A stretch of 64,000 bases of DNA from Casuarina equisetifolia (lineage: Eukaryota; Streptophyta; Magnoliopsida; Fagales; Casuarinaceae): the NCBI GenBank assembly GCA_028551475.1, contig CM052360.1:5630501-5694500 (forward strand). The letters are read 5' to 3'. Shown piece after piece: positions 12,175 to 24,240 of the stretch (position 1 is the stretch's first letter; every line of letters begins with the position of its first letter). The position numbers and the translations under genes were made by a program. The notes under the pieces are model-generated. The model saw only the letters and a program-made list of their open reading frames with translations. It was not told where the DNA came from and did no database searches.

Positions 12175-13126
12175 ACAAATATGACGTTGTAGCTATGATA
12201 TGGTCTTCAAAGGAAGTGTAGTAAGGATGTGGAGTACAAGAGCTACAAAATAAAGGAAAGTCCATTGGCACTACAATAAGGCGAGGAAAATGTGTGCGTG
12301 ACAGAGCAAGGAAATGAGAAGAGTGGGTGTGTGACAAATCAAGGAGATGAGGAAAATGGGTGTAACAGCGAAGCAAGGAAAGTGTGTGCGTGACAAAGCA
12401 AGGAAATGAGGAAAGTGGGTGTGTGACAAAGCAAGGAGATAATGAAAATGGGTGTGCGATGGAGTAAGGAAATGAAGGAAATGAAGGAAATAAGGATGGA
12501 TTGTAGCTGCCATTTGCACCATTTGGAGGTGAATGCGAGGGAATTGGCTTCGTTATGAGGAAGGCGATAAGTGTATGATATGATCTAAAAGGTTTGATTT
12601 TGTTTTGTGTCATTTAATATTATTATTATTATTGCTTTCTTATTAATGGGGCCTATATGTTGGATTGGACCTTTTTTTTTTGTTTTGTCTAATAGTAAAA
12701 AAGGGCATGTATATTGGATCTTTAGTGAGCTAAAACCTCTTATTTTTTATTTTATAACATTTTTATTCTTATTTTTTTGGCTTGTATACTAGATTTTCAT
12801 TAAATTTAAGTAATTGGTTATTGCATCAGGTTCTTTATTTGCCTTGATGTAATAATAGGTTGTGTGCCATTTTGTTTAGGGCCAGAGCTAAAGTTGGGGT
12901 TTAGTTAGACGACTAGTACAAACAACCTATAAGATGATGAATCTATGATTTAGATTATGTATTTGGTTTACCTTGTTTCTATGTTCAAAGATCAATTGTA
13001 GAATAAATGAAACTTGGGCTTGTATTTAACTAGTTATTGTGATGTGTCGTATCTTTTTGTAATTTTTTTTTTAACAAAACACAAACTCTATATAATCTAC
13101 AAAGTGGAGAAAACATAAAGATTACA
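12175..13126. repeat. Noncoding repeat array, unit 3
   Basis: This copy is tandem with unit 4 at a period of 952 bp (GTTGTAGCTATGATATGG at 12186 and 13138). It carries the same landmarks as units 1 and 2, plus a purine-rich minisatellite near its left end. No protein-coding frame is conserved between copies. Confidence 0.75.
12283..12500. repeat. Purine-rich minisatellite
   Basis: Repeats of about 30-40 bp built from AAGGAAATGAG, AAAGTGGGTGTGTGAC and AAAGCAAGG occur about six times. The long minus-strand frame across it (rich in THFPHF-type repeats) is a by-product. A shorter version lies in unit 4. Confidence 0.75.
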
Positions 13127-14200
13127 ACAAATATGAAGTTGTAGCTATGATATGGTCTTTGAAGGAAGCATAGTGAGGACATGGAGCACGGGAGATACAA
13201 AATAGAGGAAAGTCTATTGACTTTGCAATGAGGTGAGGAAAGTGTGTGTGACGAAGCAGGGAAGGAAAGTGTGTGCATGAGGAAACTGGGTGTGTGACGA
13301 AGCAAGGAGATGAGGAAAGTTGGTGTGTGATGGAGCAAGGAAATGAAGGAAATAAGAATGGATTGTAGTTGCCATTTGCACCATTTGCACCATTTGGAGG
13401 TGAATGCGAGGGAATTGGCTTCATTGTGAGGAAGGCGATGAGTGTATGATACGATCTAAAAGGTTTGATTTTGTTTTATGTCATTTATTATTATTATTAT
13501 TATTGCTTTCTTTTTAATGTGGCCTATATGTTGGATTGGACCTTTTTTTTGTTTTTTGTTTTTAATTGTAAAAGAGCATGTATCTGGGATCTTTAGTGAG
13601 CTAAAAATTCTTATTTTTATTTTATAAAATATTTATTTATTTATTTATTTATTTGGCTTGTATGCTAGATTTTCATTAAATTTAAACAATTGGTTATTGC
13701 ATCAGGTCTTCATTTGCCTTGATGTAATAATAGGTTGTGTGCCATATTGTTTAGGGCCAGAGCTAAAGTTGGGGTTTAGTTAGATGACAAGTACAAACAA
13801 CCTATGAGATAATGAATCTAAGATTTAAATTATGTATTTGGTTTACCTTGTTTTTATGTTCAAAGATCAATTATAGAATACATGAAACTTGAGCTTGTAT
13901 TTAACTAGCTATTGTGATGTGTTGTATCTTTTTGTGATTTTTTTTTTAACAAGATGCAAACTTTATATAATCTACAAAGTGGAGAAAACATAAAGATTAT
14001 GAGATATTGTTTTCCGTTGTAAGACCGGATAATATTAACATTACATTTATGCTACTAGTTACAACTGTTCTCAATATCTTAGAAAATTGCTGAATTAAGA
14101 AAATTACTGAGTTAATAGTTATTAATAAGAAAAATAGCTCATCTCAACCTGAGTTAATAGTCATATTGGTACATTTTGGTCACTTTTGTTTTTGCTAATC
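13127..14200. repeat. Noncoding repeat array, unit 4 plus tail
   Basis: Direct tandem neighbour of unit 3. It ends with the module containing CTCAATATCTTAGAAAATTGC and TTGGTACATTTTGG that also closes units 1 and 2. Confidence 0.72.
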
Positions 14201-14237
14201 GTATGGTTAAAGTTTGGATCTTTTTTAATTTTTTTGG

Positions 14238-14290
14238 AAGAAGGGAAGGGGATTCAAACTCTTGACTGGGTAGACTCGCTAGTTAGAGAT
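14238..14290 (-). repeat. Degenerate copy of the SINE-like piece
   Basis: GGGGATTCAAACTCTTGACTG and GACTCGCTAGTTAGAG align with the element at 12090-12165 and occupy the same place after the TATGG.TAAAGTTTGGA words. The B-box has decayed and the A-box end is missing. Confidence 0.4.
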
Positions 14291-14299
14291 CTAAATGTG

Positions 14300-14650
14300 C
14301 AATATGTGTATTTTGGGAAGAAAGAATTTATTTAGGCATCCTTTATGTTCCTTTTTTTTTTTGGCTCTCACATCTGAATGTATTATCCATAATGTGGTGG
14401 AAACATGGTTTCCTAATGGTACAATGCTAATTTAACCTTAAAAGAGCTCCACAATCATAGCCTAAGTAGAGCATTGAGTCTCCTTATTGGCCTTTAACAA
14501 GAATATGGGTTTGATGATCAAGAATCGAACATCTGTACGTTCACGTCCTAATCTCACCATTAGGCTACTAAAGTGTTGGTCACTTTTAAAGGTGCAATTC
14601 AGGTGGTCTTGTTTGGATCCCATTATGGATCATGGAATCATAATGTTTCG
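14300..14650. repeat. Dispersed repeat, copy 1 (intact form of the site hit by the retrotransposon)
   Basis: This runs from TGTGCAATATGTGTATTTTG through TTTAGGCATCCTTTATGTTCC, ACAATCATAGCC and GGATCCCATTATGGA. It matches the split copy at 39770-39843 plus 45407-45700. On the minus strand it includes TAGCCTAATGGTGAGA and a B-box-like TGTTCGATTCTTG (about 14518-14570), so part of it is probably tRNA-derived. Confidence 0.65.
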
Positions 14651-17100
14651 ATATAACAAAATAAAGTCATCACATTTATTTGTTTTTACTTTTAAGGGTA
14701 TTATGCTTGGAAAGGTGTTTTGTTCCTTGTGCAAGTCTATCGCACAACTTAACTTGCCAACTTTGATTAGACTTCTAGCTTGCAAGCCCAACATGCTAAC
14801 ATGGATTGTGTTGGACGTCTAGCTCATGTCTTAGCCCAGCTTACTTTACCTTGGTTGGATTTTCAGTCCACGCCCAAGTCAATGTGCAAGCCCAACCTAG
14901 GAGGACACTTAATTCATGCTTAAGACAACTTATGGAAAATGCCTAACTTAACCTTAACTCTCGCATTTGCAACCCTAGCATGAGATAGCCACAACTTCAC
15001 GCCACTTGGAGCCACCCTCATTGATACTTCAAAATTCATCACATTTGGCCAAAACAAAAATGGAAAGATTAGATTTAAGCTTCTACTGGAAGGATATGCT
15101 CAAATTTGTGAAAAGCTTTAAAGATGGAGAGCGATTTTCAACTCAGAATTGCAACCCGCGACTATAGAATCAAACTCGAACACACCATTCTCAAATATCA
15201 AGTCTGAAATTCTCATTTGGAATTATTTTCTTCCACTATGCAACCTAATGAAGAAATATTTGAAAAGTTCCAGGTCTTGCTACTTGATTGTCACCCTTTT
15301 GCTCGTGATCATGGTTAATATTGTTTTTCTCATTTTATTCATTAGGAAAATTAGTTTAATCATGGTTTATATAATAATCCCCAATAAGACTTCCTGAATT
15401 CAAAGAAAAATGTAAGATTCAAATAATAGTTTAAACTGACATCTTCATATTCGGTTGGAATTAGTTTATATAAGTATTACATTGTAGAGAATACCTTTTA
15501 AAAGTCTTAATTCTTTATACCTATGAAAATTATCACTAACAGGAAACTTCGGCTCTTGTTTTGGACTATCTTAAGGTTAAGAGAACATAAAAATGGTAGT
15601 CAACGACAATGGCCCAAATTTTAGGGCTTGTCATTTTTTTTAGTTGGCTTTATTTAGTTGTGTATGCATTAACAAATAACAAGAAAGACTAGTATATCTT
15701 GCACGCTATGCACATTACAAGTGTAGTCTCTCCTAATCCTTGAAGAGTAGCTATAGATAATGGGAATTGGAAAAAGAAATCCTGATGCTCTTTTGTGCTT
15801 GCTAATTGTTGAATTGCCACTATACTTGGCTCATAAAGACTAATAGGAAAATTAACCATATTTTATGTTATTTTTTTCTTAAGTGCATAGCTTAGAAATT
15901 TGTTTAATAGAAAGACAATGCAAAATCTAACGTGTCTTTCAGTTATTGAATCCTAGGTCTACTGCCCTTTCCACGTTTTAGTAAATGTGTTTTAATTGTG
16001 TGGTTTGGAATGATCAATACCAGTGGTTGTGACTTTCAGTCAATATGGTTTGACATTTCAGCTATTTTTTGGATTGGCATGACTTTCATAAGCTAAATTT
16101 GTATTGTGTCAACACTGTTGAACTACAAGGTGGTCGAGATAATGTTGTTGCAATATTTAGAACATGGTGATTGATATTGGTAGGATTTGAGTGAATCAAG
16201 TTGCATTAGATTTTTGCAAATTTGACAACTGATAACAATTTAAATGTGATGGGTTAACCAAATTAGGGGACCTATAATTGGTTACCACATGCCTTAATGG
16301 TTGGCATATGTTATGGCACTTCAGTCTCCTTTCATGCATAAATTCATATGATGATCAGTATTGTCTAGTGTCATTCTCATACGCTTCTTTATTTTTCACT
16401 TTATGTTTCCTTTTTGCGAGTTGATTGTTCTATTACCGGTCAGTTAGCCTAGTCTGAGAAGTTTTCATAAATATTGTAAATTAATGTTGTAAGCTATGCT
16501 TTTAGGGTCTTGTGAAACTCGTTGATTTTCTTGTTGTAATAAAACTAATAAAGGCTAAGGTTAATATACATTCAGTTGTTGGAACACCTAATTAGATGGC
16601 CCTCAAGGTATTTTATTCCTTAGATTTTAGTTAGTAATTTGGTCATTTTTGTAGTAATGGTGCGGGAAACCATTCTTTTGGTGGTATGAAAACTAATTAA
16701 TGGAATATTTGAAACTGAGTTGAACATAATTTTTTTTTTCTTTTTTGTTGTCCAATTAAGGAAAGCAACACATGAGATAAAAGCTATATGTTTGATTCTT
16801 TGTGCTTTAGGTGGGATTCATTAATTCATATACTTTGTAATTAGGTAAAGTGTAAAGGTTAATTTGTAAAATGATTGTTTTATTAATATTTCTACTTTTA
16901 CGTGTTAGTATTGGTGTAGATGTACGTGTACATATAAATGGTGTGAATGATGTAACATATTCATGTATGCATATTTCTTCTAGATGTTTGCCAACCTTTT
17001 TTAAGTTTGATGATTTGTTAAACAACCATTTTGTTTAAATTTACCTACCTATAATCTATTCTTTATGTTTGGTAAGTTTGATACTTTATCCCATGATATT
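14651..17100. other. Intergenic, no gene recognised
   Basis: About 2.4 kb without splice-supported coding frames. 14740-15000 has a run of AAGCCCAAC-type words suggestive of old repeat DNA. The remainder is AT-rich with no recognisable element. Confidence 0.4.
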
Positions 17101-17776
17101 GTATTATTCCAAGCATAGTTTTGAAGATATTTATACTTTTGCTTAACTTTTGGGTAGTTTTCAAGCTATCTAGTGTTGGTAATATTTTTTTGTGAAACCT
17201 ATTGTTGTTTAACATTACCTTCCACGAAATAATTATTTGGTTCATCTAACTAGTGTTGATTGTTGCAAAGAAGATGGTTTTTCCCACCACCTTATATGAC
17301 ATAAGTAGGCCCTTTTAAGGTATTCCAATGGCATATAATCTTGCATGACAAGGTTCTTCTTTGAGTTGGCAAAATGTTGCTGGTGTATACTTGATGTGTA
17401 GGTATGCATTGTTAAGCATAAAACCATGCTAATATTGCACCAAGAGAGAGAGAATAGAAGTTTTGCTTCATAGTGATGTAATTATGAAGGTTTCAAAAAG
17501 GAATCAACATAAATCTATAGTCGATAAGAGTAATCTACTAGATACATTCTTTGAATCCCAACTGTTTTGGAAGTTATTGTTTGTCGTTTTATATTTCTAA
17601 ATTACTTCCATTAAAGCATTTGCATTTCATTTGGTTGTTTCAAATAATAAAGGCCATTGTAGCTCTTTGCCACACACAAACTATGTAGTTTGTTAGTATA
17701 AGAACTCTATAAGGTAGAACATTTTGGGAACTGTGGAGGATCTTCATCCAACAAAGGGTGACTTCCACTTCTTTAG

Positions 17777-18306
17777 GTAACTAAGATGTCAGGGGGTTGT
17801 GTTACTTTTGATGTTTAGAATGGAGGTTGCATTATGATTGAACTACTTACATGTGTGCCTCTTTATTATGATCTACAGCCTATGCCAACTCTTTTTCACA
17901 TTGTTTAGGTGTGCCTATCAGTCATTACTGTTTGATTGACCTATTAGGAAGAAAAAGCATTTTGCAATAGTTCTTCAGGTTCCCATGGAGTTCTCTTTGA
18001 TAATTTGCTTTTATTATAAATCTTACTTAGACATCTCTAGTTGCTTTTAGCTGGGAGAAGGCATGAACATGTCATCATGGTTCATTACTTTGTTGTCACT
18101 CTACCGCTTAAAATTGCACCACTCTACACTTTCCCTTCTTGGCAGTCTTGTGTTTCTAAAACATGCATCTAATTTATTTTGTACATTACACTAGCTAGGA
18201 ATAATGACATTTTTTCTCTTCTCTTTCATTTTAGGACAAGCATCATCCTACACCTAACAGTTTTTCTATTGACATTATTAATTTTCTGCATCAATGCTTT
18301 AAGAAG
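17777..18306 (+). pseudogene. MAP3K epsilon kinase fragment, left copy
   Basis: Two exons of a MAP3K epsilon-type (CDC7-related) protein kinase. Exon 17777-17908 is 44 codons, the same length I recall for this exon in the plant family. It keeps ELLTCVPLYYDLQPMP and starts after an intact acceptor (TTTAG|GTAACT), but a Trp codon and the last Gln codon are TAG. Exon 18235-18306 (24 codons) keeps DIINFLHQCFKK between good AG and GT sites. These are kinase subdomains VIII to XI. The N-lobe, activation loop and the long C-terminal region are absent nearby, so no active kinase is possible. Introns are kept, so it arose by DNA duplication. Confidence 0.8.
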
Positions 18307-19329
18307 GTGAGGATGGAGTTTTACTTATTTGGTAAAGAGCCTTTATTATAAGTTATTTTGTGAATTTTTCTAATTGTTGCTCTTTTTCTCTCTTCCACCA
18401 CGATCATGAATTTATTCCTTTTGTGATTTCTAGTAAGTTTTTATTTCCCTCTCCCCATACATATCTTGGAATGCAATAATCAAGTAATGAAAAGTAATTT
18501 CTTGCATCCAATGTATGTTAGGTTAAAGAATGGTCTTTTGTGCAACATAGAAAGGCATGGGATCATCCAAGAACTATGCAATATCTCTTCCCCAGTGAGT
18601 TAATCATTCTATGTTGAGCTTTGTTTTGGATTACTGAAGGTTTCATCAAGTACCAAGTCACTTTAACAAGGTTCTACATGAATCTGAATTTTGTTTTTCT
18701 TTTTTGGGATGATATTCCTTCCTTGGTCTTGAATGATATCTAGATATATTATAAACCTAAGAAGTTGATAAGTTGTGCCTTAAATGGTGGCCTCCTCCAA
18801 TAAGAAAGGGGTGGAAGGTGATGTTGTGGGATCAAGGCTCGTCAGGTGCTTGTATAACTTAAAAGAAATTTGGGCCAATAATTGGGATGCTTCCCATTTT
18901 TGTTTTAAGACATAAGATTACACATTTTTGGAATGTTTACCCTGAATGGTGCAGTAGCACATGACTTAAGGCATTCGCATAGGAACACAAGTCTTTTAAT
19001 GAAAAGTTTATTGGGATGGACACAAAGCCTTTGAAAAATGCCACAGATAATCCACACATTCCACTTTTGAATTGATTACATGCAACAAAAAGGAAAGAAC
19101 TTAAAGAGGGAAAGAAATCAAAGGTGATTATGACATTATTACTAGCTAATAACCATCTACTTTGCTGGTCTTTTCGTGTGCAATGTTACTCCATTTTTCA
19201 ATTGTAGTCTTGCATGAATTTCTCCTATCAAGTGTATTTAAATAGTTCTTTGATGTGTATTATAGGCATAAAACTTTATACTGCAACTAGTAACTTGGAC
19301 TTGCTTCTTTATATCAAAATGTTAAGGCA

Positions 19330-20155
19330 GAAGAAAAACATGTGGATGATCACTCTGTTCAAAATCTCCTTTCATTTATAAATAGAGGAAATTGAGGCAT
19401 AAATGAATGTTTGTGTACTATATGTTGCAATCTTTATAGGATTTGGACTAGAATTTTCTTTGCAATTCTGACTAGATTTTAGAGATTTAAGCCTTTAGTT
19501 GGACTTATTACTTAGCTTACTTATCATGGGTTACTTTTAATGCCTGAGGTATTAGATTTTTAACTTGCATATTTGCCTTCTTTTCTCTTCAAAAGTTATA
19601 TTTTTGTTATTGTGATGTTTAATGATATTTGTCTAGCTAATTTTGTCGATATAACATTTGTGATTTGACTATGTCATGTATTTATCCTTTTACTGATCTT
19701 CCCCTAAGCTTTATTACCTTATTAAAGGCTTCATAGTGTTAAGGAAATTCTATTTCATAGATTCTAAGGTTCAAACTTCCAAGGGTGAAAAAAAGAACCG
19801 AAGAATAAAAGATCCATGGAAAAATGCTTCTCTAGATAATCCATTGAAAGCCACAATAAGGTCTAAATCCATTATGTGGTTGTATCTTTTTTCCCCCTAA
19901 TCTTTCTGTGAATGATGGTTTGGTACTTAGAACATATCAATCAAACTTGTGGAGACACTAATTTTTGTTTACCCATCATGTTATAGGATTCAAATGTCTT
20001 TAATTTTGTATGTCATAAAGTTGAAGCCAACAAGGTGCGGCCCCATCTTGGTGAGACATCAAAATTACCAAATGGGGGAGAAGATGCTTTTGTATATAAG
20101 GTTAAGTTTGATATTGATTATGAGATTGACCCTGCATTGAATGAAGAAATTGATA
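19330..20155 (+). pseudogene. Fragment of an NST1-like plant gene, left copy
   Basis: Three regions match exons of the better-kept copy at 55367-56218. They are about 19331-19398 (AGAAGAAAAACATGTGGATG), 19761-19860 (SKVQTSKGEKKNRR) and 19987-about 20152 (ETSKLPNGGEDAFVYKV then IDPALNEEID). The first is interrupted by a stop (GGAAATTGAGG), the second is 4 nt shorter, and the donor after the third is lost (GATAAGC in place of GATAGGTGAGC). It is therefore more decayed than its partner. Confidence 0.6.
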
Positions 20156-20275
20156 AGCAAGCCAACTATTGTTTGATTGTGTTGATATAAGTTGTATTGA
20201 GGAAATATGTTAGCTTACTTTTTAAGCTTTTGATGGCCTTAATTGTTGGCAGATGATATTTTGTTAACAAAGGAA

Positions 20276-21850
20276 ATAAAAAAAGAGTTTAGGAAGCCAA
20301 TAAAGGTGTTATGGATAGTAACTTTTAGTAAATGATAAATTACCTTTGATAAGTAATTACTTGGTAGTGGGTAACTTCAATAAAATTTGATTTTCAATCA
20401 CCTAAATCTGTTACAACAATACTAAATACTATTGTAAACTTGAAGATGTTCATAGGTGGTGGAATATTGGATGAATCTATATCTTTATGCTATAGTTACA
20501 ATTCTCGCTTCTGTATGGAAATTGAACCATTGAAAATGGTTTTGGTTTAGACAAAAGGCAGTGGGTTTTTATTCATCCCTTTTTGTTTTGGCACCCAAGA
20601 GTGGGGGTTTGTTATTTGCTATATAATTTTACATGAGACTAGTAAAACACTTAGATGTGCAAGTAAGCTCAAGAAGTTTTGTAACTTCATTTTGTTATAT
20701 AGAATCTTGAGTTACCTAGAACACAACTTTTTTCTATGTTGATGTGTGTTTCAATGCTGCCACCAAACAAAAAACTCCCCCTTGTCCATGTGTGGGGTGA
20801 AGAGCAAAAGCTTAGTTGTTCACAAAGTTCCTACCAAGAAGTTGTTCACATATTTACCTAAAATTATTGAATCTCTGTACTATTTTTAGGCCCTTTCTTG
20901 GGGATGCAACAACCTATTCTCATTTGAGCAATCTTTACATATTCTACAGGGATTTTATCCCCAAGGCCCAGTGCAAAAATGACTCATAAATTGGCTCATT
21001 TTGGAACAATTTTAAAGAGAGGCTTACATGCGTCGAAAGAGTTCTTGTAGACATTAATGTGGATTGACATTAGGATTTTGTTTTATGTGTTCTTTTTGTT
21101 GGTTGTAATTTTGGTTTTGGAGAGCACCCATATTTTATGAGAGAAGAAATTACCAAAAAATGGAAAGGCAAGATTTGGATCTCCCATGTGACTACTGAAG
21201 CCAAATTTTATCTTTGTTTACAACTTCTTTCAAGATTCTTGTGATAAAGCCAATCTTAGCTTCAAGTCAAGAATGTTTTGTTCTCTAGTTGTAATACATT
21301 TTGGTCATAGCGAGCTTTTGAAGGACTACTTGGAATCCATTGTAGAATGTAGGATCCCCAGGAAAAAGGTAGTTAAATAGCCTAAAAAATGATGTCATTT
21401 CGACAAACAATGATCTCATGTGTCCTGTTCTAGTGTTTTGTCTTTCAGTAGGAATTGTGAAACCTCATAAAGCATACCAAACCTAAAAACCTCTGCATAA
21501 GAACCGAACATGTCCAAGCATACCCCCACACCCATAAAGTAATCTTATTGTCTTTAGCACACCGAGCCTTAAAGCAACAAATAATTGCAACAATTGTACT
21601 TATAAAGCTAAATATTGAAACCTCTGTAAATGCTTTAGTGTAACATTATATATTGCAATCCATTGAGGTAAAGTTCCCATGTTCCTTGTTTAACAATAGG
21701 CAAGCCTACTATAAATTAATATAAAGCTGATTTTGGGTTTCTTGTTGTTGGGAAGGTTAGAGTCGGATATGTGAACAAGGCCTCTCTAGCTCATCTCTAT
21801 TCCATAGAATTTCAAGATTGCCTTTCTTCTTTTCCAATGTCAAAAAAGTT
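20276..21850. other. Intergenic, no gene seen
   Basis: AT-rich sequence with no coding or repeat structure that I could support. Confidence 0.4.
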
Positions 21851-22033
21851 CATGTATCCATGACAAGGAATTAGAGTTAAGCAATAGGAGAATATCACTT
21901 GCACATGAGTTCCTGTATCCATGACAAGGAATTAGAGTAAAACAACAGGAGAATATCACTTGCACATGAGTTCCTGCATCCATGACAAGAAATTAGAGTA
22001 AAGCAACAAAAGAATATCATTTGCACATGAGTT
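21851..22033. repeat. 61-bp tandem repeat, three copies
   Basis: Units begin near 21851, 21912 and 21973. Each reads CATCCATGACAAG.AATTAGAGT with a shared GAGAATATCACTTGCACATGA core. Copies differ by a few bases. Confidence 0.9.
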
Positions 22034-22429
22034 ATTGCTCCATCCAAGTTTTTATTTGCAACTTACCTAGTGTGACAAAGAATTATGTCACATTCATACG
22101 ATGGCCCAAGAAAATGAGGGGCTTGGTCTAGAAAAGCTACCAAGTGGCCTACTTTGTGGTCAAAAGAGAGGATTGTCAACATGACACAAAGTGGACACCT
22201 TAACGAGCACAGGATGTGTAAATCTATTCTTATTTAAGAATAATTTAAGCAATATATGACTTTTAATGAGGTTGCCTCACGAATTACATAAGTCATGAAT
22301 TTCATATTGAATTTTATTTAGGAAGTATATTGTATTTTGAACTTAAATTTTAATATTATATTTATAAATTTTATTTTTTATCTGGCCAAAAAGATACCCT
22401 AAGTTAGTTTGTCATCTAGTTAATATGAT

Positions 22430-24020
22430 TAATATGGGCCAAGTCTAGTATCATACATCTTCAACTCTTTTTTAAAGGGGGGATGTATAATGTATCGATT
22501 TAGTTAATGGTAATAGTGATCACTTTGTTCTCACACTTAATGCTATAGAAAGTGTTAACTCTTCAAATTCAGTTTCTGAACCTAACTCTTTCATTGGCTT
22601 TGTTAGTAGGAACACATTTATAGAGTTTTAGTTGGTCAAAACAAAAGTGAATCAATTTAGTTAATGTCCAACGAGGGAGCCGTTTTAACATTTGGAATTG
22701 TATCTTGAACAACATTAGATGTGTAATGTCCTCTGGGTTGCTATCACACATGGTTTCCATGTTGAATGCAAATGTTGCCTAGAAATACTTTGGAAAAGGT
22801 GGCAGGTCTTTTGGTTGAGTTTGCCTAAGCTGATACTACTATAAAGTCTTGCATGTGTAGCTAAGGTTTGCTAAGCCATCTTTTCTAGATGTCCAACATG
22901 GTAAAGCCCCCTTCTATCCTTATAAAGGTATGTTAGAGAGTTTTTTCTTGTTTTTTAAAATCTTTTATTTTTCATTAGTCTTGCAACATTTAATTATGCT
23001 TTCTTGTTTTTGCCTATCATTTTTTATATACTATAGTGTATCAATCATTTGTCAATGAATCTGAATTATTTAGAAAATCTTTAGCAAGCATATGCCATCA
23101 AATATTTGATCCTAAATCTAATCTTGAACTAAAAAAGGGTGTCTTGTTTCTCAAATTCGTCATTAGGTAGGCCTTCTTGACTTACATCTTGGTTGTAGAA
23201 GATGGCTAGGCTACAAGCTTTATTTATTTTGCAATTGATCTTTGAATGTAAAAACAAGATATAACAAACATATAATTTCTTTGAAACATGTCTTTGGTAG
23301 CTTTACATATGGAAATTTTTTGTACATCCTTGTGTTTATGATTGTTTTGCTTTTTATTAATAAAATTATTTCAAAATAAGATTGTTAAAATATCAATTTT
23401 CATAGCTATAATCATAAAAGTAGTTCATAGAAGAACATCTTTATTTGAAAATATTAAACTTTCTTAGATGAATGTTTTGTTGTGTCATAGTTGGAGAATT
23501 TCAAATTTGACTTTTTTTAGATGAATTTTAATGCTAGAGTATGCCCCTTAACTTTAGTATTTTTTTAATTCTTTGATAAATAAACTCACATATTCATCAA
23601 AAATAAAATAAAATAAAATAAATTCATTTGGTAAAAAGAAAATTAAAGTGTCATATGTTATCTAATATGTCCATAGATCTCATTCAATATCTCTACTCCT
23701 AATGTTATCATCATATGTATGCATATGAAAGTATGTATATATGTATCCAATTAAGCCAAAGTTCCATAGACTATAAGAAACTCCCATACTAGTATGTGGC
23801 ACTTTGGCTAGCTATTGGTGGTTCTCTATTCAGTCATTTGTTGTCTACACACACTTATTCACTATATGGGTTTCCATCATATGTGTATCAAAGAATGTAT
23901 ATGTATATCCTATTGGGCCAAAGTTTCCTTAAATGGGAGATATTCCTATATGTAATTTATGGTACTTTGACCTAAAAGTAGGCAATGTCCTATCGGGTCA
24001 TTGTGTACATATGCAATATG
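22430..24020. repeat. Inverted duplication, left arm (inner pair)
   Basis: Matches the reverse complement of about 45990-47110 in several blocks. 22480-22680 shares GTATAATGTATC and AGAGTTTTAGTTGGTCAAAA. 23220-23360 shares CAATTGATCTTTGAA and GTTTATGATTGTTTTGC. 23700-24010 shares AATTAAGCCAAAGTTCC and GTCTACACA. Gaps of unrelated sequence separate the blocks. It has no coding content. Confidence 0.7.
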
Positions 24021-24240
24021 TGATAATTGCAAGCACATCAATCATTTGTCTAATGTAGTTCCAATTAAACAACTTATTTGAGAAAATTTTGATCAATTTC
24101 CACAAATTCTTTTTCTCTTTTGTTGCTTTGATTGATTTTTTTAGTTTATTTTTGTTAATTTTCCAATTTACAGTTTCTTAAAGATTAATTGTATAATACT
24201 ATGGTAATATCATTACCATGTCAACAATAATATGGCATTG
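24015..24240. repeat. Direct repeat with 47470-47690
   Basis: GATAATTGCAAGCACATCAATCA, GTAGTTCCAATTAA and ATTAATTGTATAATACT recur in the same order and orientation at 47470-47690, although the adjoining arms are inverted. Confidence 0.65.

Larger units (their letters stand above)
17110..20275 (+). repeat. Inverted duplication, left arm (outer pair)
   Basis: This segment is collinear with the reverse complement of about 55245-58150. Shared landmarks include GTGTTGATTGTTGCAAAG, GACATAAGTAGGCCCTTTT, GATCTACAGCCTATGCCA, AGGCATGGGATCATCCAA, ACATCAAAATTACCAAATGG and GAAATATGTTAGCTTAC. Homology fades near 17100 and about 20275. No terminal inverted repeats or target duplications were seen at the edges. 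The arm holds broken exons of two genes, listed separately. Confidence 0.8.

Noticed and set aside
12152..12613. 153-codon minus-strand frame rich in His/Phe/Ser repeats
   Set aside because: It is the translation of a purine-rich minisatellite in the repeat array. The sister copy (13030-13424) keeps the repeat words but not the frame.
18522..18600. Next MAP3K epsilon exon
   Set aside because: The stretch conserved between both arms (AAGGCATGGGATCATCCAA) does not encode the residues expected after QCFKK.
17110..20275. Inverted blocks as the two ends of one giant DNA transposon
   Set aside because: Arms are 3 kb long, diverged, lack terminal motifs and target duplications, and no transposase lies between them.
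21851..22033. Regularly spaced repeats considered as a CRISPR-like array
   Set aside because: The whole 61-bp unit repeats with no variable spacers, only three units exist, and the DNA is a plant nuclear sequence.
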